Shown here: positions 55,746-64,000 of the stretch, one piece after another
Layout of the letters: each line of letters opens with the position of its first letter
Position numbering within the stretch: position 1 is the stretch's first letter
From: Psychromonas sp. L1A2
GTDB taxonomy: Bacteria; Pseudomonadota; Gammaproteobacteria; Enterobacterales; Psychromonadaceae
NCBI RefSeq assembly: GCF_009828855.1
Contig: NZ_WUAG01000002.1
Span: 1 to 64,000, forward strand
Reading direction: 5' to 3'
Length of the DNA: 64,000 nucleotides
Notes under the pieces: model-generated
Told to the model about the DNA's origin: nothing
The model's database searches: none
The model's input: the letters and a program-made list of their open reading frames with translations, nothing else
Translations under genes and position numbers: made by a program

Positions 55746-57175
55746 AATTGCTCCAGAAAGTGTAACAAGGCCAAACGCTCAGTTTGGTTTAGTTTAATAA
55801 ATTTTGATTTAGCTGTTTCAGCTTCTCCACCGTGCCAAAGAATCGCTTCTTCCGGTGTTTTAGCTCTCGCATCATGTAAGAAACGATGTTGTGCACGAAC
55901 ACGTGCTCCTACACCCCATAAAGGCGCAGTACGAAATTCTCGTTCAGTTGCGAGAAACTCTGGACGTCCGTCTTGTAGTGCTTCCCCCATATCGTGCAAC
56001 AATAAATCAGAATAAGGGTGGAATTCAACTCCTTTAGTCGTCGTTAATGTTGAGCGATGACAACCGCCACAACCAACTTCTTCAAATAATGCTTTCCCTT
56101 GACGCGCAGTGGTATCTAACGCAACAGATTGAGGTGCTTTATGATCGCGAATAAAAGAAGCAATGGCTTGTAAACGCAACATAGGTAAATCTAAACTACC
56201 CAATCTTGTTTCATCGCCTCGAGGTGCAACCAAACAATCTGCTTGTGCTGGTTGGCAAAGTTCTTCAGGGAAAAAAGGATTGGTTAGACCCAAATCATGC
56301 GCAGCGGCATTGGCCGTTTGCCCTACAATATTCGGTGCACTGGCTTTCCAATTCATACGCCCTAATATTTTTTCAGCTCCTGGTGCGTTTAACCAATTTG
56401 CACGGCCACTAATGCCATCTTTGTTCGCATCAAGTGGGTCTTCCCATGCAAGTATTTGTTCATTTGAAACTTGTTCTATTAATCTTAAACCTGCTAATGT
56501 CGGTGGTTGTCTTAGTGCAATCACCGTTTCTTTTGCTAGCGGTCCGTAGGCTAATTTATCTAAATACGGAATGAAAGAAGTTAATGTCAATGCTTGACCG
56601 TCAGGGTAGCTAAAAGGATGAGATTCAGTCTTTAATCTTGCTTGCGCTTCTGGTTTTACCTTACCGTTGCCTCTGATTGACACTTGAGCACCGTAAACGG
56701 GATCAGGCACACTATCGTTCATTGGCGTATCAAGGTTATTCACTAACCAACGGGATGCGTGTTTGCTCGGCTGTGTTAACTTAAATACTAAACTGCGTAA
56801 TGGTTGATTTTCATCACTAATGGTTGGCGCACTGCCGTTATTGACATGGCAACTCACACAGGTATTCGAACTGAAATGTGGACCTAGCCCATCACGTGCA
56901 GTTGTTGCACTGGGTGCTTCTACCCATGGGATAGTAAAAAAAGAACGGCCAAGAATATACTGATCAAATTCTGTATCGTTCATCTTGATCTGATGAGAAA
57001 ATGGCTTACTGACGCCTGCATTAATAAATTCATCCGCATTAATATTGCTAGCAGTCTTGCTTGTCGTATTATTTGTACTGACGTTCGTTTCACTATGAAC
57101 AATGTGACTCGATACAAGAAACAAAAAAATGCCTTTGAGTGTATTTTTTACTGTCTTATTAAAATTGATTTTCAT
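55742..57175 (-). CDS. Di-haem oxidoreductase (DHOR / COG3488 family)
   Basis: 477 residues with an N-terminal signal anchor (GIFLFLVSSHIVHS, about 15-28). Two haem c sites are seen: CVSCH at 106-110 and CGGCH at 369-373. The segments GLGPHFSSNTC, DGISGRANW and FRTAPLWGVGARVRAQHRFLHDA are typical of the family found next to imelysin genes in iron-regulated clusters. It is periplasmic and probably oxidises iron or an iron chelate before uptake; this function is inferred from context. It overlaps the following imelysin-like gene by four bases and lies 142 bases after irpA, with a hairpin in between. Confidence 0.9.
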   Translation of the reverse strand: MKINFNKTVKNTLKGIFLFLVSSHIVHSETNVSTNNTTSKTASNINADEFINAGVSKPFSHQIKMNDTEFDQYILGRSFFTIPWVEAPSATTARDGLGPHFSSNTCVSCHVNNGSAPTISDENQPLRSLVFKLTQPSKHASRWLVNNLDTPMNDSVPDPVYGAQVSIRGNGKVKPEAQARLKTESHPFSYPDGQALTLTSFIPYLDKLAYGPLAKETVIALRQPPTLAGLRLIEQVSNEQILAWEDPLDANKDGISGRANWLNAPGAEKILGRMNWKASAPNIVGQTANAAAHDLGLTNPFFPEELCQPAQADCLVAPRGDETRLGSLDLPMLRLQAIASFIRDHKAPQSVALDTTARQGKALFEEVGCGGCHRSTLTTTKGVEFHPYSDLLLHDMGEALQDGRPEFLATEREFRTAPLWGVGARVRAQHRFLHDARAKTPEEAILWHGGEAETAKSKFIKLNQTERLALLHFLEQL

Positions 57176-57214
57176 ACTTCACTTTCAAAATAAATTACAC
57201 CTACAGGTAACGAG

Positions 57215-57248
57215 AAACGCCACCAACCGATTCCGGGTAGTGGCGTTT
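57215..57248 (-). other. Intercistronic hairpin between irpA and the di-haem oxidoreductase
   Basis: AAACGCCAC (57215-57223) pairs with GTGGCGTTT (57240-57248), with partial inner pairing of ACC/GGT. No T run follows on the minus strand, so it may be a stability or processing hairpin rather than a full terminator. Confidence 0.6.
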
Positions 57249-57317
57249 AAACTAATAACTTTACTGTATGTTATTTATTGCAATAACATTGAGGACAGTA
57301 TCATCAGTTAGATCGTT

Positions 57318-58733
57318 TTAAAGTTGTGTTTCTTCAGCGTCAGTAACATCATTAGTGGTTAATGAAATTCCGTACGCTTTAGACACAGTCACCATTTGGT
57401 CACCTAGGCGACGTAATTGGTTTTTAAGCGTTACAATGTTTTGTACACTTTCTTCGTTTTCTGGACGAATCTGGTAATCAAAATGCATTGATGTTGTTGC
57501 TAATGTGTTGATGGTAGCAATACGCGTTTCAATATCAGCCATTAATGTAGCAATTTCTGCTTGCTCTTCAGTTGATAAGTTATCAATGAAAGCTGGACCT
57601 ACTTTTTTGCCTTTGTATTCACCTAGTAATACGTTCTTAATGCCTTGATAGTTCAATGCAATATCACGATGCGTATTATCAGAGAAACATGAATGCTCAT
57701 CTTCTTCGCTTGGCGTTAATACTGCAACAGCAATACGTTCGTTAGCTAGTTCTGATTTAGAGAATACACCAACACCTGCAAAGATTTGTTTTAACGCAGT
57801 AGATAGTTCGATATTTTTAGACGCTTGATCACCTGTTAATTGATCTAATAAAGCGGCACGGTAAAGACCTTTATCACCACTTACTTTATCTTCCCAAGCA
57901 CTTGCTACAACTGATAAATCATCAACCATTTTTTCTGCAACAGAACCAAGGTAAGCAAGGCGACGTTCAGCTAGTTTATCTATTGTGAAATCAGTTAATG
58001 GGCGTTGACCGGCAGTCATTGCACCATTGCTGATAGTATCTTCAATCATGTTGTTGTAATCTTGATCTTGACCCCAAAGCATGAATTCAATGGCATGGTA
58101 ACCAGCTGCTACGTTTGCATCGCCACCGTTAGTATTTAATTCACCTAATACTTCAGCTGAGAGTGTTGTTACGTCAACAGCTGTTACGTCTTCACCGCCT
58201 GGTGTAAACATTCCAACAGTATCAATAATGTTACCGCTAGTGCGTTCATTGTTAGCGTCAACAGTGTAATCGATCATGTTTTCATCTAAAGGCCATGAGT
58301 TAAGCTCACCCTCTACACCACCGTAAGTTTCAGCTACCCAACCATCTTCAGCGTCGATAGGACCATTTGAAAGACGGAAAATTTCTGTTGTACCGTAACT
58401 TTCACGAGACACTAACCAAGCATCTTTAGCTGCTTGTAGTGTTGCCTCTGTCGGTGCTTTTACAAAAGCACTAATTGCTGTTTGTAATGTTTTTGCATCT
58501 TTCACAGCATCTGAGTAGTTAGCTGAGGCAATATTTGCGTAAGTTGATAATGTCGCTAGCTTATCACTCTGAGATAGACCCGTTACTGCTTCAGTCTTCG
58601 CTACCACTTCTGTTGCGACAGCTTCAACTGCTGGCACTTCAGTTTGCGATACTGCTGGTTTTTCTGATTCTGCGTTACAAGCTGAAACTAATAAGGCACC
58701 CGCGATCATCGTGCTTAACATTGTCTTTTTCAC
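57318..58733 (-). CDS. irpA: IrpA-type iron-regulated imelysin lipoprotein
   Basis: 471 residues. A lipoprotein signal peptide ends in VSAC (Cys19), followed by a low-complexity Ala/Val/Glu/Thr linker to about 52. Two imelysin-type helical repeats follow. The family motif GxHxxE appears as GYHAIEF at 211-217, followed by LWGQDQD. The conserved IYRLSNGPI-like element is IFRLSNGPID. Its members are iron-repressed and associated with FTR1 or di-haem proteins. It is outer-membrane or periplasmic. The gene lies 171 bases after the FTR1 gene, with an inverted repeat between them that could tune its expression. Confidence 0.92.
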   Translation of the reverse strand: MKKTMLSTMIAGALLVSACNAESEKPAVSQTEVPAVEAVATEVVAKTEAVTGLSQSDKLATLSTYANIASANYSDAVKDAKTLQTAISAFVKAPTEATLQAAKDAWLVSRESYGTTEIFRLSNGPIDAEDGWVAETYGGVEGELNSWPLDENMIDYTVDANNERTSGNIIDTVGMFTPGGEDVTAVDVTTLSAEVLGELNTNGGDANVAAGYHAIEFMLWGQDQDYNNMIEDTISNGAMTAGQRPLTDFTIDKLAERRLAYLGSVAEKMVDDLSVVASAWEDKVSGDKGLYRAALLDQLTGDQASKNIELSTALKQIFAGVGVFSKSELANERIAVAVLTPSEEDEHSCFSDNTHRDIALNYQGIKNVLLGEYKGKKVGPAFIDNLSTEEQAEIATLMADIETRIATINTLATTSMHFDYQIRPENEESVQNIVTLKNQLRRLGDQMVTVSKAYGISLTTNDVTDAEETQL

Positions 58734-58767
58734 TTTTATACTCCTGGATGTACATTAAAAACGTTAG

Positions 58768-58795
58768 TGAGTTTTATCGTTATCAATAAAACTCA
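58768..58795 (-). other. Perfect inverted repeat upstream of irpA
   Basis: TGAGTTTTAT (58768-58777) and ATAAAACTCA (58786-58795) are perfectly complementary around an 8-base loop. It starts 35 bases upstream of the irpA start codon and 110 bases after ftr1. It could be an operator (a weak Fur-box-like core TATCGTTATCAATA lies inside) or an RNA hairpin. Confidence 0.6.
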
Positions 58796-58904
58796 TTGTG
58801 TTAATTGCTTCCTGCAACTGTGTAAATTGTGTTCTGCAATTTGTGTATATAATTTCTTTCTTTAACTTTCTATATCGCTTTTTATATCGCTTTTTATATA
58901 GCCT

Positions 58905-59777
58905 TTAAGCCTGTTCAGCGGTTACATACGCAATGGGTTCAGACTGCTTATTTGATTGCCATTTAAGCAACAGTAATACTGCAACCCAAAAAGTACTTAA
59001 TATCATCAGATCCCAACCAATCGGTTGTGAGCGATAAGCAAAGAGTGAAGCTAATAAATTACCAAAAATAGAGCTATCACTTAGCACATTACTCATATCC
59101 CAAATGTTGCTATATAACCAACTTGGTAAATCTGTCGCCGCTAACGGGCCACCTAATAATTTTTCTGATGCTGCTAAAAACAATGCAGATCCAAGGAAAA
59201 GCAACATAATCTCAGTGACTTTAAAGAACCATTTCCAAGAAATAAATTTTCCACCTAACTGCAAGGCATAAAACATTACCATCGCTAGTGCAAGACCAAT
59301 TGCAACAGCGCTGAAGAAACTTATATAAGAAGCCAATGTCCCCAATTGTAAAAGTGAACCGTATAGGAACATGACCGTTTCAGAGCCTTCACGCCCCACC
59401 GCAATCATTGACAAGAAGAACACTCCCCACCAGCTTTTTTTACCCTGCAGACTTTTTTCTAACCCTGCTTCAAGATCATTCTTCAATGTACGTCCATGGA
59501 CTCGCATCCATAGCACCATTTGTACAATCAAAGCACTTGCAAGTGCTAACATGCCGATTTCAAACCACGCTCGACTGTCACCACCTAATAAATCTGAAAC
59601 ACCAATTAACGTTAATGTTAATAACGCCGCTAAACCAAATCCTGCTGCAACTCCTGCAAACAACCATTTTTTACCTGTTGCTGCATCCGCTCTTCCATCC
59701 ATCCAAGCATAAAGAATTCCGATCACTAAGAGTGCTTCAATGCTCTCTCTACAGACGACAAAAATTGTTTGTCCCAT
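58905..59777 (-). CDS. FTR1-family ferric iron permease
   Basis: An inner-membrane high-affinity iron permease like EfeU. It has 290 residues with about seven membrane segments. The two REXXE iron-binding motifs are RESIE at 10-14 and REGSE at 129-133, in FVVCRESIEALLVIG and VGREGSETVMFLYG. The start follows the cupredoxin-like gene with a 3-base gap. In EfeUOB, oxidation and peroxide handling are done by EfeO and the DyP peroxidase EfeB. Here no DyP peroxidase is present, and two di-haem proteins occupy the same cluster. Confidence 0.94.
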   Translation of the reverse strand: MGQTIFVVCRESIEALLVIGILYAWMDGRADAATGKKWLFAGVAAGFGLAALLTLTLIGVSDLLGGDSRAWFEIGMLALASALIVQMVLWMRVHGRTLKNDLEAGLEKSLQGKKSWWGVFFLSMIAVGREGSETVMFLYGSLLQLGTLASYISFFSAVAIGLALAMVMFYALQLGGKFISWKWFFKVTEIMLLFLGSALFLAASEKLLGGPLAATDLPSWLYSNIWDMSNVLSDSSIFGNLLASLFAYRSQPIGWDLMILSTFWVAVLLLLKWQSNKQSEPIAYVTAEQA

Positions 59778-59780
59778 CTT

Positions 59781-60197
59781 TTAATCCTTAGCTTTAACTA
59801 TTATTTTACCGTGTGTTGTTGGCGCAAAGTCATCAAAATAATCATAAGTACCAGCGTCTAATGGAATAATCACTAGTGTTGTTTCAGCATTCATAAATAA
59901 CACTTTTTCTTGACGCAACTGATTACTTTCGAATTCAGCGGGTTTATTACCAAGATTACGTACCACTAGACGGAACTTAGTTTTTTCTGGTACTACTAAT
60001 TCAGTCGGCGTTAAAACACCATCTTTCATTTCAACAAGGTAGGTTTTTAATTTAGTGTAACGGGGGTCATTCATTTCGACACTAAAACCATCAGCATCTA
60101 ATTGTGAAGTATTCGGGGTTTCGCTTGCTATAACGAAAGAATTAACCGCCATTACAGCGACAAAAGAAAAAAGCAATACATGACGAAAAAGTTTCAT
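59781..60197 (-). CDS. Periplasmic cupredoxin-like protein (EfeO-type N-domain)
   Basis: 138 residues with a signal peptide of about 25 residues. The rest is a cupredoxin fold: LTPTELVVPEKTKFRLVVRN, NKPAEFESNQL and DAGTYDYFDDFAPTTHGKI. The family residues PAEFES and the absence of a Cys ligand resemble the cupredoxin domain of EfeO/FtrB-type proteins, which support ferrous iron oxidation or delivery to FTR1. It is the first gene of the cluster, 3 bases before ftr1, behind a Fur-like box. Confidence 0.85.
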   Translation of the reverse strand: MKLFRHVLLFSFVAVMAVNSFVIASETPNTSQLDADGFSVEMNDPRYTKLKTYLVEMKDGVLTPTELVVPEKTKFRLVVRNLGNKPAEFESNQLRQEKVLFMNAETTLVIIPLDAGTYDYFDDFAPTTHGKIIVKAKD

Positions 60198-60297
60198 TGA
60201 AAATATCCAAATATTTGTTTATAAAAGTGAGGCGCACCCCTCAACTTCGTTATTTTTATTAACACTACAGATCATAAAGTAATAAAAGATCATAAGC

Positions 60298-60316
60298 AAT
60301 AATAACAATCATTACT
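60298..60316 (-). promoter_or_regulatory. Fur box upstream of the iron cluster
   Basis: AATAATAACAATCATTACT matches the consensus GATAATGATAATCATTATC at 14 of 19 positions. It lies about 100 bases upstream of the first cluster gene, so iron-dependent repression is expected. Confidence 0.65.
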
Positions 60317-60821
60317 ATTTGCAATAATTATATTTATTTCACCATCGTCTAAATAAGGCGTCATTTTTTGTCAAAATAATCATTTAACGCTTTTGCTTAT
60401 TTACCTGATTATTCTCTTTTTAAAATAGAATTAAACGGTTCCTAAAATAAATTCACTATAAGATCGCTTACCCTACTAATTAGTTTATCGAGTATCGATA
60501 TTAAAAATTCTACGTTTTATTCAGGCTTTTTTATTTCTTGCTGATAACGAATACTGGTAACATACGCAACTTAATTCAGTGGGTAAGTCCGAAGTAACAT
60601 AGTGATCGCTATAGAGATGAATAAAAATTTTATAGGTACCCCTATAATCAAGCTCTTTTAAAATAAATACATTAAACGTCATAAACAGTGCATTTATTAA
60701 CGAGCCAGATACGTCCCACTTTGAAGTTGCAATGAAACGCGGCGTGAATGAGTAGCGTAATTAATGCCATATCTTAGATTCGAATATAAAAAAATATAAT
60801 AAAAGTTAAAGGAAATATTTC
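60317..60821. other. Intergenic region between the iron cluster and folE
   Basis: About 500 bases separating divergent transcription units. No open frame or RNA gene is supported. It must hold the folE promoter, which I cannot pinpoint. Confidence 0.5.
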
Positions 60822-61394
60822 ATGGACAAAAACATAGAGTTCGAGAATTCGGTTAAAAAAATGCTTGAACATGTAGGTGAAGATCCAACGAGAGAAGGTC
60901 TAATAGACACCCCTTCTCGAGTAAGAAAAGCCTTTGAATTTATGTGTGGTGGTTATACTCAAGATCCAAAAGAGATTCTTCAAAAAGCCCTTTTCACTTC
61001 TACCAATGATGAAATGGTTGTTATAAAGGACATCGAGTTTTATTCACAATGTGAACATCATATGTTGCCAATTATTGGTAAAGTGCATGTTGCTTATATT
61101 CCCAATGGTAAGGTTGTTGGCTTATCTAAAATCCCTAGAGTGATAGATGTATTCGCAAGACGTCTACAAATTCAAGAGCAATTAACAGAACAAATTTGTG
61201 ATGCCTTAAATGAGCACCTTCAACCGAAAGGCGTTGCAGTAATGATCGATGCTAGACACATGTGTATGGAGATGCGAGGTGTTCAAAAAATCTGTTCAAC
61301 CACCGTGACTTCGGCATTGAGAGGTTTGTTTAAATCGAATAAAAAGACTAAAGATGAGTTCTTATCAATCGTGTCATCTTCTTTAAGAAAATAA
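60822..61394 (+). CDS. folE: GTP cyclohydrolase I (FolE, type IA)
   Basis: Converts GTP to 7,8-dihydroneopterin triphosphate, the first step to folate and queuosine. It has 190 residues. The zinc ligands are Cys77 and His80 in [11 protein letters not shown], and Cys148 in [10 protein letters not shown]. The GTP-site stretches [20 protein letters not shown] and RGVQK...TTVTSALRG are conserved. The start [13 protein letters not shown] is short, like bacterial one-domain enzymes. AAAGGA lies about 8 bases upstream. It is monocistronic and ends in a run of short repeats and then a terminator. Confidence 0.97.
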   Translation: MDKNIEFENSVKKMLEHVGEDPTREGLIDTPSRVRKAFEFMCGGYTQDPKEILQKALFTSTNDEMVVIKDIEFYSQCEHHMLPIIGKVHVAYIPNGKVVGLSKIPRVIDVFARRLQIQEQLTEQICDALNEHLQPKGVAVMIDARHMCMEMRGVQKICSTTVTSALRGLFKSNKKTKDEFLSIVSSSLRK

Positions 61395-61445
61395 GCTTTT
61401 TAATAGGTTTTTAATAAACTTTTTAATAAGCTTTTTAATAAGTAA
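61390..61445 (+). repeat. Imperfect short repeats after folE
   Basis: The unit CTTTTTAATAAG and variants recur about four times between the folE stop and 61445. Just below, the N-terminal region of the outer-membrane protein gene also carries TTTTTTAAG repeats, so the pattern may come from slippage in AT-rich DNA. Confidence 0.6.
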
Positions 61446-61496
61446 TGGTAAGCCCTTTCTTAATTAAAAGTCTGACTTAACAGTAAAAATAAACAC

Positions 61497-61527
61497 AAAA
61501 AAGCCTGATATTAATCAGGCTTTTTAT
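61497..61527 (+). terminator. Bidirectional terminator between folE and the outer-membrane protein gene
   Basis: The stem AAAAAAGCCTGAT/ATCAGGCTTTTTA with a short ATTA loop has A and T runs on both sides. It fits termination of folE (plus) and of the 61576-62289 gene (minus). Confidence 0.88.
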
Positions 61528-61575
61528 TAGCTTAAAACGATTGATTCAGCTAGCATTTCACATCAATATGAAAGA

Positions 61576-62289
61576 CTAGAATGCAAAAGTTACATTTGCA
61601 GTAAATTCTTCATCGTCATTCGCGCTAACACTAAAACCAAACGTATCAGATAATTGGACACCTGCGTCTATCGTTGCTTCCCATTCGTTAAGGTCGGCAC
61701 CTTTAAAACCATGTGCATAGCTTGGCGTAATACCAACCCAATACATACGATTAAATGTATACCGTGTCGTCGCATCAAATTTAACATAGGTAGTGTCTTC
61801 GATATCACCATCCCACAAATAACCAACACTCACTTTCGGGTAAAAGTTAAGATGATTATCCATAAAAGCAAGCTTGGCAAAGAAACCAATAGAGGTATCA
61901 TTTACATCATCGAAATCATTACCATCAGCACGGATATCTTCACTCCAACTACTATCAAAAGTAACACCTGAATTAGACGTTGCATTTAATAGTAAATAAT
62001 TTACTTCGTAAAAATCTAAGTCATGTTTTGCAGAGACAGTAAAACGATGTTTATACACACCACTTAAATAACCACCGTAAGATGCAGATAAATCAATACC
62101 TTCCGTACCACCTCCAATAGTTGCACTTGAGTAAACCGCTGTCGGATCGCTCATATCCACCCATGGTTGTTCTGTTTCATCGGCTGCTAATGCAGCAAAA
62201 GATGATAAACCAACCAATGTGCCAACCGTCGCTTTTAAGGCGCAGCTTTTTAAGACACTATTTTTTAAGGTATAGTTTTTTAAGATCAT
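61576..62289 (-). CDS. Outer-membrane beta-barrel protein of unknown function
   Basis: 237 residues. A long signal peptide (about 1-36) ends in AALAA-DE, preceded by an odd repetitive leader, MILKNYTLKNSVLKSCALK, encoded by TTTTTTAAG-type repeats. The mature part alternates polar and hydrophobic residues (ASYGGYLSGVYKHRFTVSAK, SIGFFAKLAFMDNHLNFYPK) and ends in Phe (VTFAF), the usual Omp C-terminal signature. It resembles the porin-like/omp family of small outer-membrane proteins, without a match I can name. It is 12 bases downstream of tyrS on the same strand but may have its own promoter. Confidence 0.75.
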   Translation of the reverse strand: MILKNYTLKNSVLKSCALKATVGTLVGLSSFAALAADETEQPWVDMSDPTAVYSSATIGGGTEGIDLSASYGGYLSGVYKHRFTVSAKHDLDFYEVNYLLLNATSNSGVTFDSSWSEDIRADGNDFDDVNDTSIGFFAKLAFMDNHLNFYPKVSVGYLWDGDIEDTTYVKFDATTRYTFNRMYWVGITPSYAHGFKGADLNEWEATIDAGVQLSDTFGFSVSANDDEEFTANVTFAF

Positions 62290-62301
62290 ATGGATTCTCT
62301 T

Positions 62302-63573
62302 TTATTTCCAGATAAATAGATTAAATAAACGCTTACCACGTTTAACCAATGTATAACGTGAGAATAATGCATCTACTTTTTGAATAGTTGCTTCAGTATC
62401 AGTGACTTTGTCTCCATTCACCATCACTGCACCATTATTAACAAACTCTCGCGCCATTTTATTCGATGCAGCTAATTCGCAACTTGTTAATAATTCAACA
62501 ATAGAAGCGCTTTCAGTTTCAACATCGGTAGCAGGCAGTCCATCTTGTGCTAATTGTGCTAAATCAGACTCGCTTAAACTACTTAAGTTCCCAGAAAATA
62601 ATGCTTCAGTAATACGTTCTGCTGATGCTAACCCTTCTTCACCGTGCACTAAACGTGTTACTTCACGGGCTAAAATAGCTTGTCCCTGTGGACGCCCTTT
62701 AATGGTTTTATCTTTCTCTTCAATTTCTGCAATTTCTTCAACAGATAAGAAAGTGAAGTATCGTAAGAATTTGTAAACATCAGCATCTAACGTCGTTATC
62801 CAGAACTGAAAGAAAGCATATGGTGATGTTTTGGTCGGATCTAACCAAATAGTACCTGATTCCGTTTTACCAAACTTAGTCCCGTCAGCTTTAGTTACCA
62901 ACGGCATAGTAATACCAAATACTTTTTCTTGGTTCATACGGCGCGTTAAATCGATACCACCGGTAATGTTACCCCATTGGTCAGAACCACCAATTTGTAA
63001 CGTACACCCTTTCTCTTTATTTAACGCTGCAAAATCATAAGATTGTAATAACATGTAACTGAACTCAGTAAACGAAATACCAGCCCCTTCACGGTCGATA
63101 CGTTGTTTAACTGATTCTTTTTGGATCATGGCATTGACACTAAAATGTTTACCTACATCACGTAAAAACGAGATGCTATCCATTTTGCTAATCCAATCTA
63201 AATTATTAACGACTTCGGCAGCATTGTCTTTTTCACCAAACTCAATAAATGCACTCACTTGCTTTTTAATTGAATCTACCCAGTTTCCGACAATCTCATC
63301 ACTGTTTAATTTACGTTCTGCCGCTTTAAAACTTGGGTCACCAATCAAACCAGTTGCGCCACCCACTAAAGCCAACGGCTTATGGCCAGCTTCTTGAAAA
63401 CGCTTAAGAATCAATAAAGGCACTAAACTACCGATGTGTAAACTATCAGCCGTTGGGTCAAAACCACAATATAAGGTACGACTCGCGCTAGATAGATGTT
63501 CGTGTAGTTCTTCATCTGCGGTTGTTTGGGCAATTAGACCACGCGCTTTTAAATCTTCGAGTAAGGCATTCAT
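62302..63573 (-). CDS. tyrS: Tyrosyl-tRNA synthetase
   Basis: Charges tRNA-Tyr. It has 423 residues (E. coli TyrS 424). Class I motifs HIGS at 46-49 ([11 protein letters not shown]) and KFGKT in [13 protein letters not shown] (KMSKS position) are intact. The segment [12 protein letters not shown] is typical of bacterial Tyr[20 protein letters not shown] binds tyrosine. The C-terminal S4-like RNA-binding domain ends the protein. It precedes the outer-membrane protein gene by 12 bases on the same strand and diverges from mtnN. Confidence 0.98.
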   Translation of the reverse strand: MNALLEDLKARGLIAQTTADEELHEHLSSASRTLYCGFDPTADSLHIGSLVPLLILKRFQEAGHKPLALVGGATGLIGDPSFKAAERKLNSDEIVGNWVDSIKKQVSAFIEFGEKDNAAEVVNNLDWISKMDSISFLRDVGKHFSVNAMIQKESVKQRIDREGAGISFTEFSYMLLQSYDFAALNKEKGCTLQIGGSDQWGNITGGIDLTRRMNQEKVFGITMPLVTKADGTKFGKTESGTIWLDPTKTSPYAFFQFWITTLDADVYKFLRYFTFLSVEEIAEIEEKDKTIKGRPQGQAILAREVTRLVHGEEGLASAERITEALFSGNLSSLSESDLAQLAQDGLPATDVETESASIVELLTSCELAASNKMAREFVNNGAVMVNGDKVTDTEATIQKVDALFSRYTLVKRGKRLFNLFIWK

Positions 63574-63713
63574 TTACTTTTTCCTAGTTTGCTAGCAATA
63601 TTAATTACACAGGATTTTACACAGTTACTTGTCACAAAAAAACCTTAGAGTGAAGATATAGCAAACAATATGGTAGCATTACATCTTTATTGATATAACA
63701 AAGAGAAAATCAC

Positions 63714-64000
63714 ATGAAAATAGGCATTATTGGAGCAATGGATGAAGAAGTTAGCATCCTAAAATCGGCAATGAACAACGTAACAACAACTAGCATTGCA
63801 GGTTGTGAGTTTTACCAAGGTGACCTTAACGGCAAACAAGTTATTTTAACAAAATCAGGTATTGGTAAAGTGGCAGCAGCCGTTGCAACGACTTTATTGT
63901 TAGAAAAGTTCTCACCTGACACTGTTATTAATACCGGTTCAGCCGGTGGTTATGATAAAAACTTAAACGTTGGAGACATTGTTATTTCAACAGAAGTAAG
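63714..64000 (+). CDS. mtnN: 5'-methylthioadenosine/S-adenosylhomocysteine nucleosidase, partial
   Basis: The first 95 codons are present and the gene runs off the right edge. It recycles SAM by-products and supplies the ribosyl product for AI-2 synthesis. The start [20 protein letters not shown] is the family signature (Glu12), and [17 protein letters not shown] and NTGSAGGYD are conserved. GAGAAAA lies upstream of the ATG. It diverges from tyrS across a 140-base gap. Confidence 0.95.
   Translation, partial: MKIGIIGAMDEEVSILKSAMNNVTTTSIAGCEFYQGDLNGKQVILTKSGIGKVAAAVATTLLLEKFSPDTVINTGSAGGYDKNLNVGDIVISTEV

Overview
The window is AT-rich chromosomal DNA of a marine gammaproteobacterium. Gene content and order (tig-clpP-clpX-lon-hupB-ppiD, recC-recB-recD, EttA, GlyA, YdeP-like/FdhD, a LapA-type adhesin) and protein wording that tracks E. 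coli and Vibrio closely point to the Psychromonas/Moritella/Shewanella neighbourhood. Psychromonas is my best guess; this is inference from family resemblance and was not tested by any search.

Layout. 1-3039 (minus): N-terminal 1013 codons of a giant repeat adhesin with a LapG-type TAAG site, running off the left edge. 3804-4324 (minus): five tandem tRNA-Val(TAC) genes behind a strong stable-RNA promoter. 4598-7629: gltX, a DsbA/FrnE-like protein and tdk. 7946-16256 (minus): the proteostasis block ppiD, hupB, lon (with a sigma32-type promoter), clpX, clpP, tig. 17178-28315 (minus): marC-like, ybaK, and recD-recB-recC. 28316-39915 is the accessory region: a small unknown protein, a HEPN-domain protein, a broken lipoprotein gene, a decayed IS110/IS1111-type insertion sequence, a RelE/Xre-type toxin-antitoxin pair, a dicarboxylate/citrate-type transporter, a sensor diguanylate cyclase and cbpA-cbpM. 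At least five diverged copies of one structured, non-coding repeat are scattered through it. 40340-51674: glgC, a MITE that touches a small lipoprotein gene, glyA, a YdeP-like molybdoenzyme with fdhD, a LysE exporter with divergent LysR regulator, and ettA. 51760-60197 (minus): a PEP-CTERM-like protein and then a seven-gene iron-related cluster behind a Fur-like box. 60822-64000: folE, an outer-membrane protein, tyrS and the start of mtnN.

How it works together. The trigger factor/ClpXP/Lon/HU/PpiD block handles protein folding and turnover. RecBCD handles double-strand break repair. The 60.2-52.6 kb cluster reads as one iron acquisition unit: a periplasmic cupredoxin-like protein and an FTR1 permease, IrpA and a second imelysin-family protein, two di-haem CXXCH enzymes of different families and a membrane fatty-acid/sterol hydroxylase. 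That combination is the most system-like thing in the window. The most novel-looking non-coding signal is the structured repeat family at 31.9-38.5 kb. Two copies keep the same stems through compensatory base changes, and the insertion sequence appears to have landed inside one copy.
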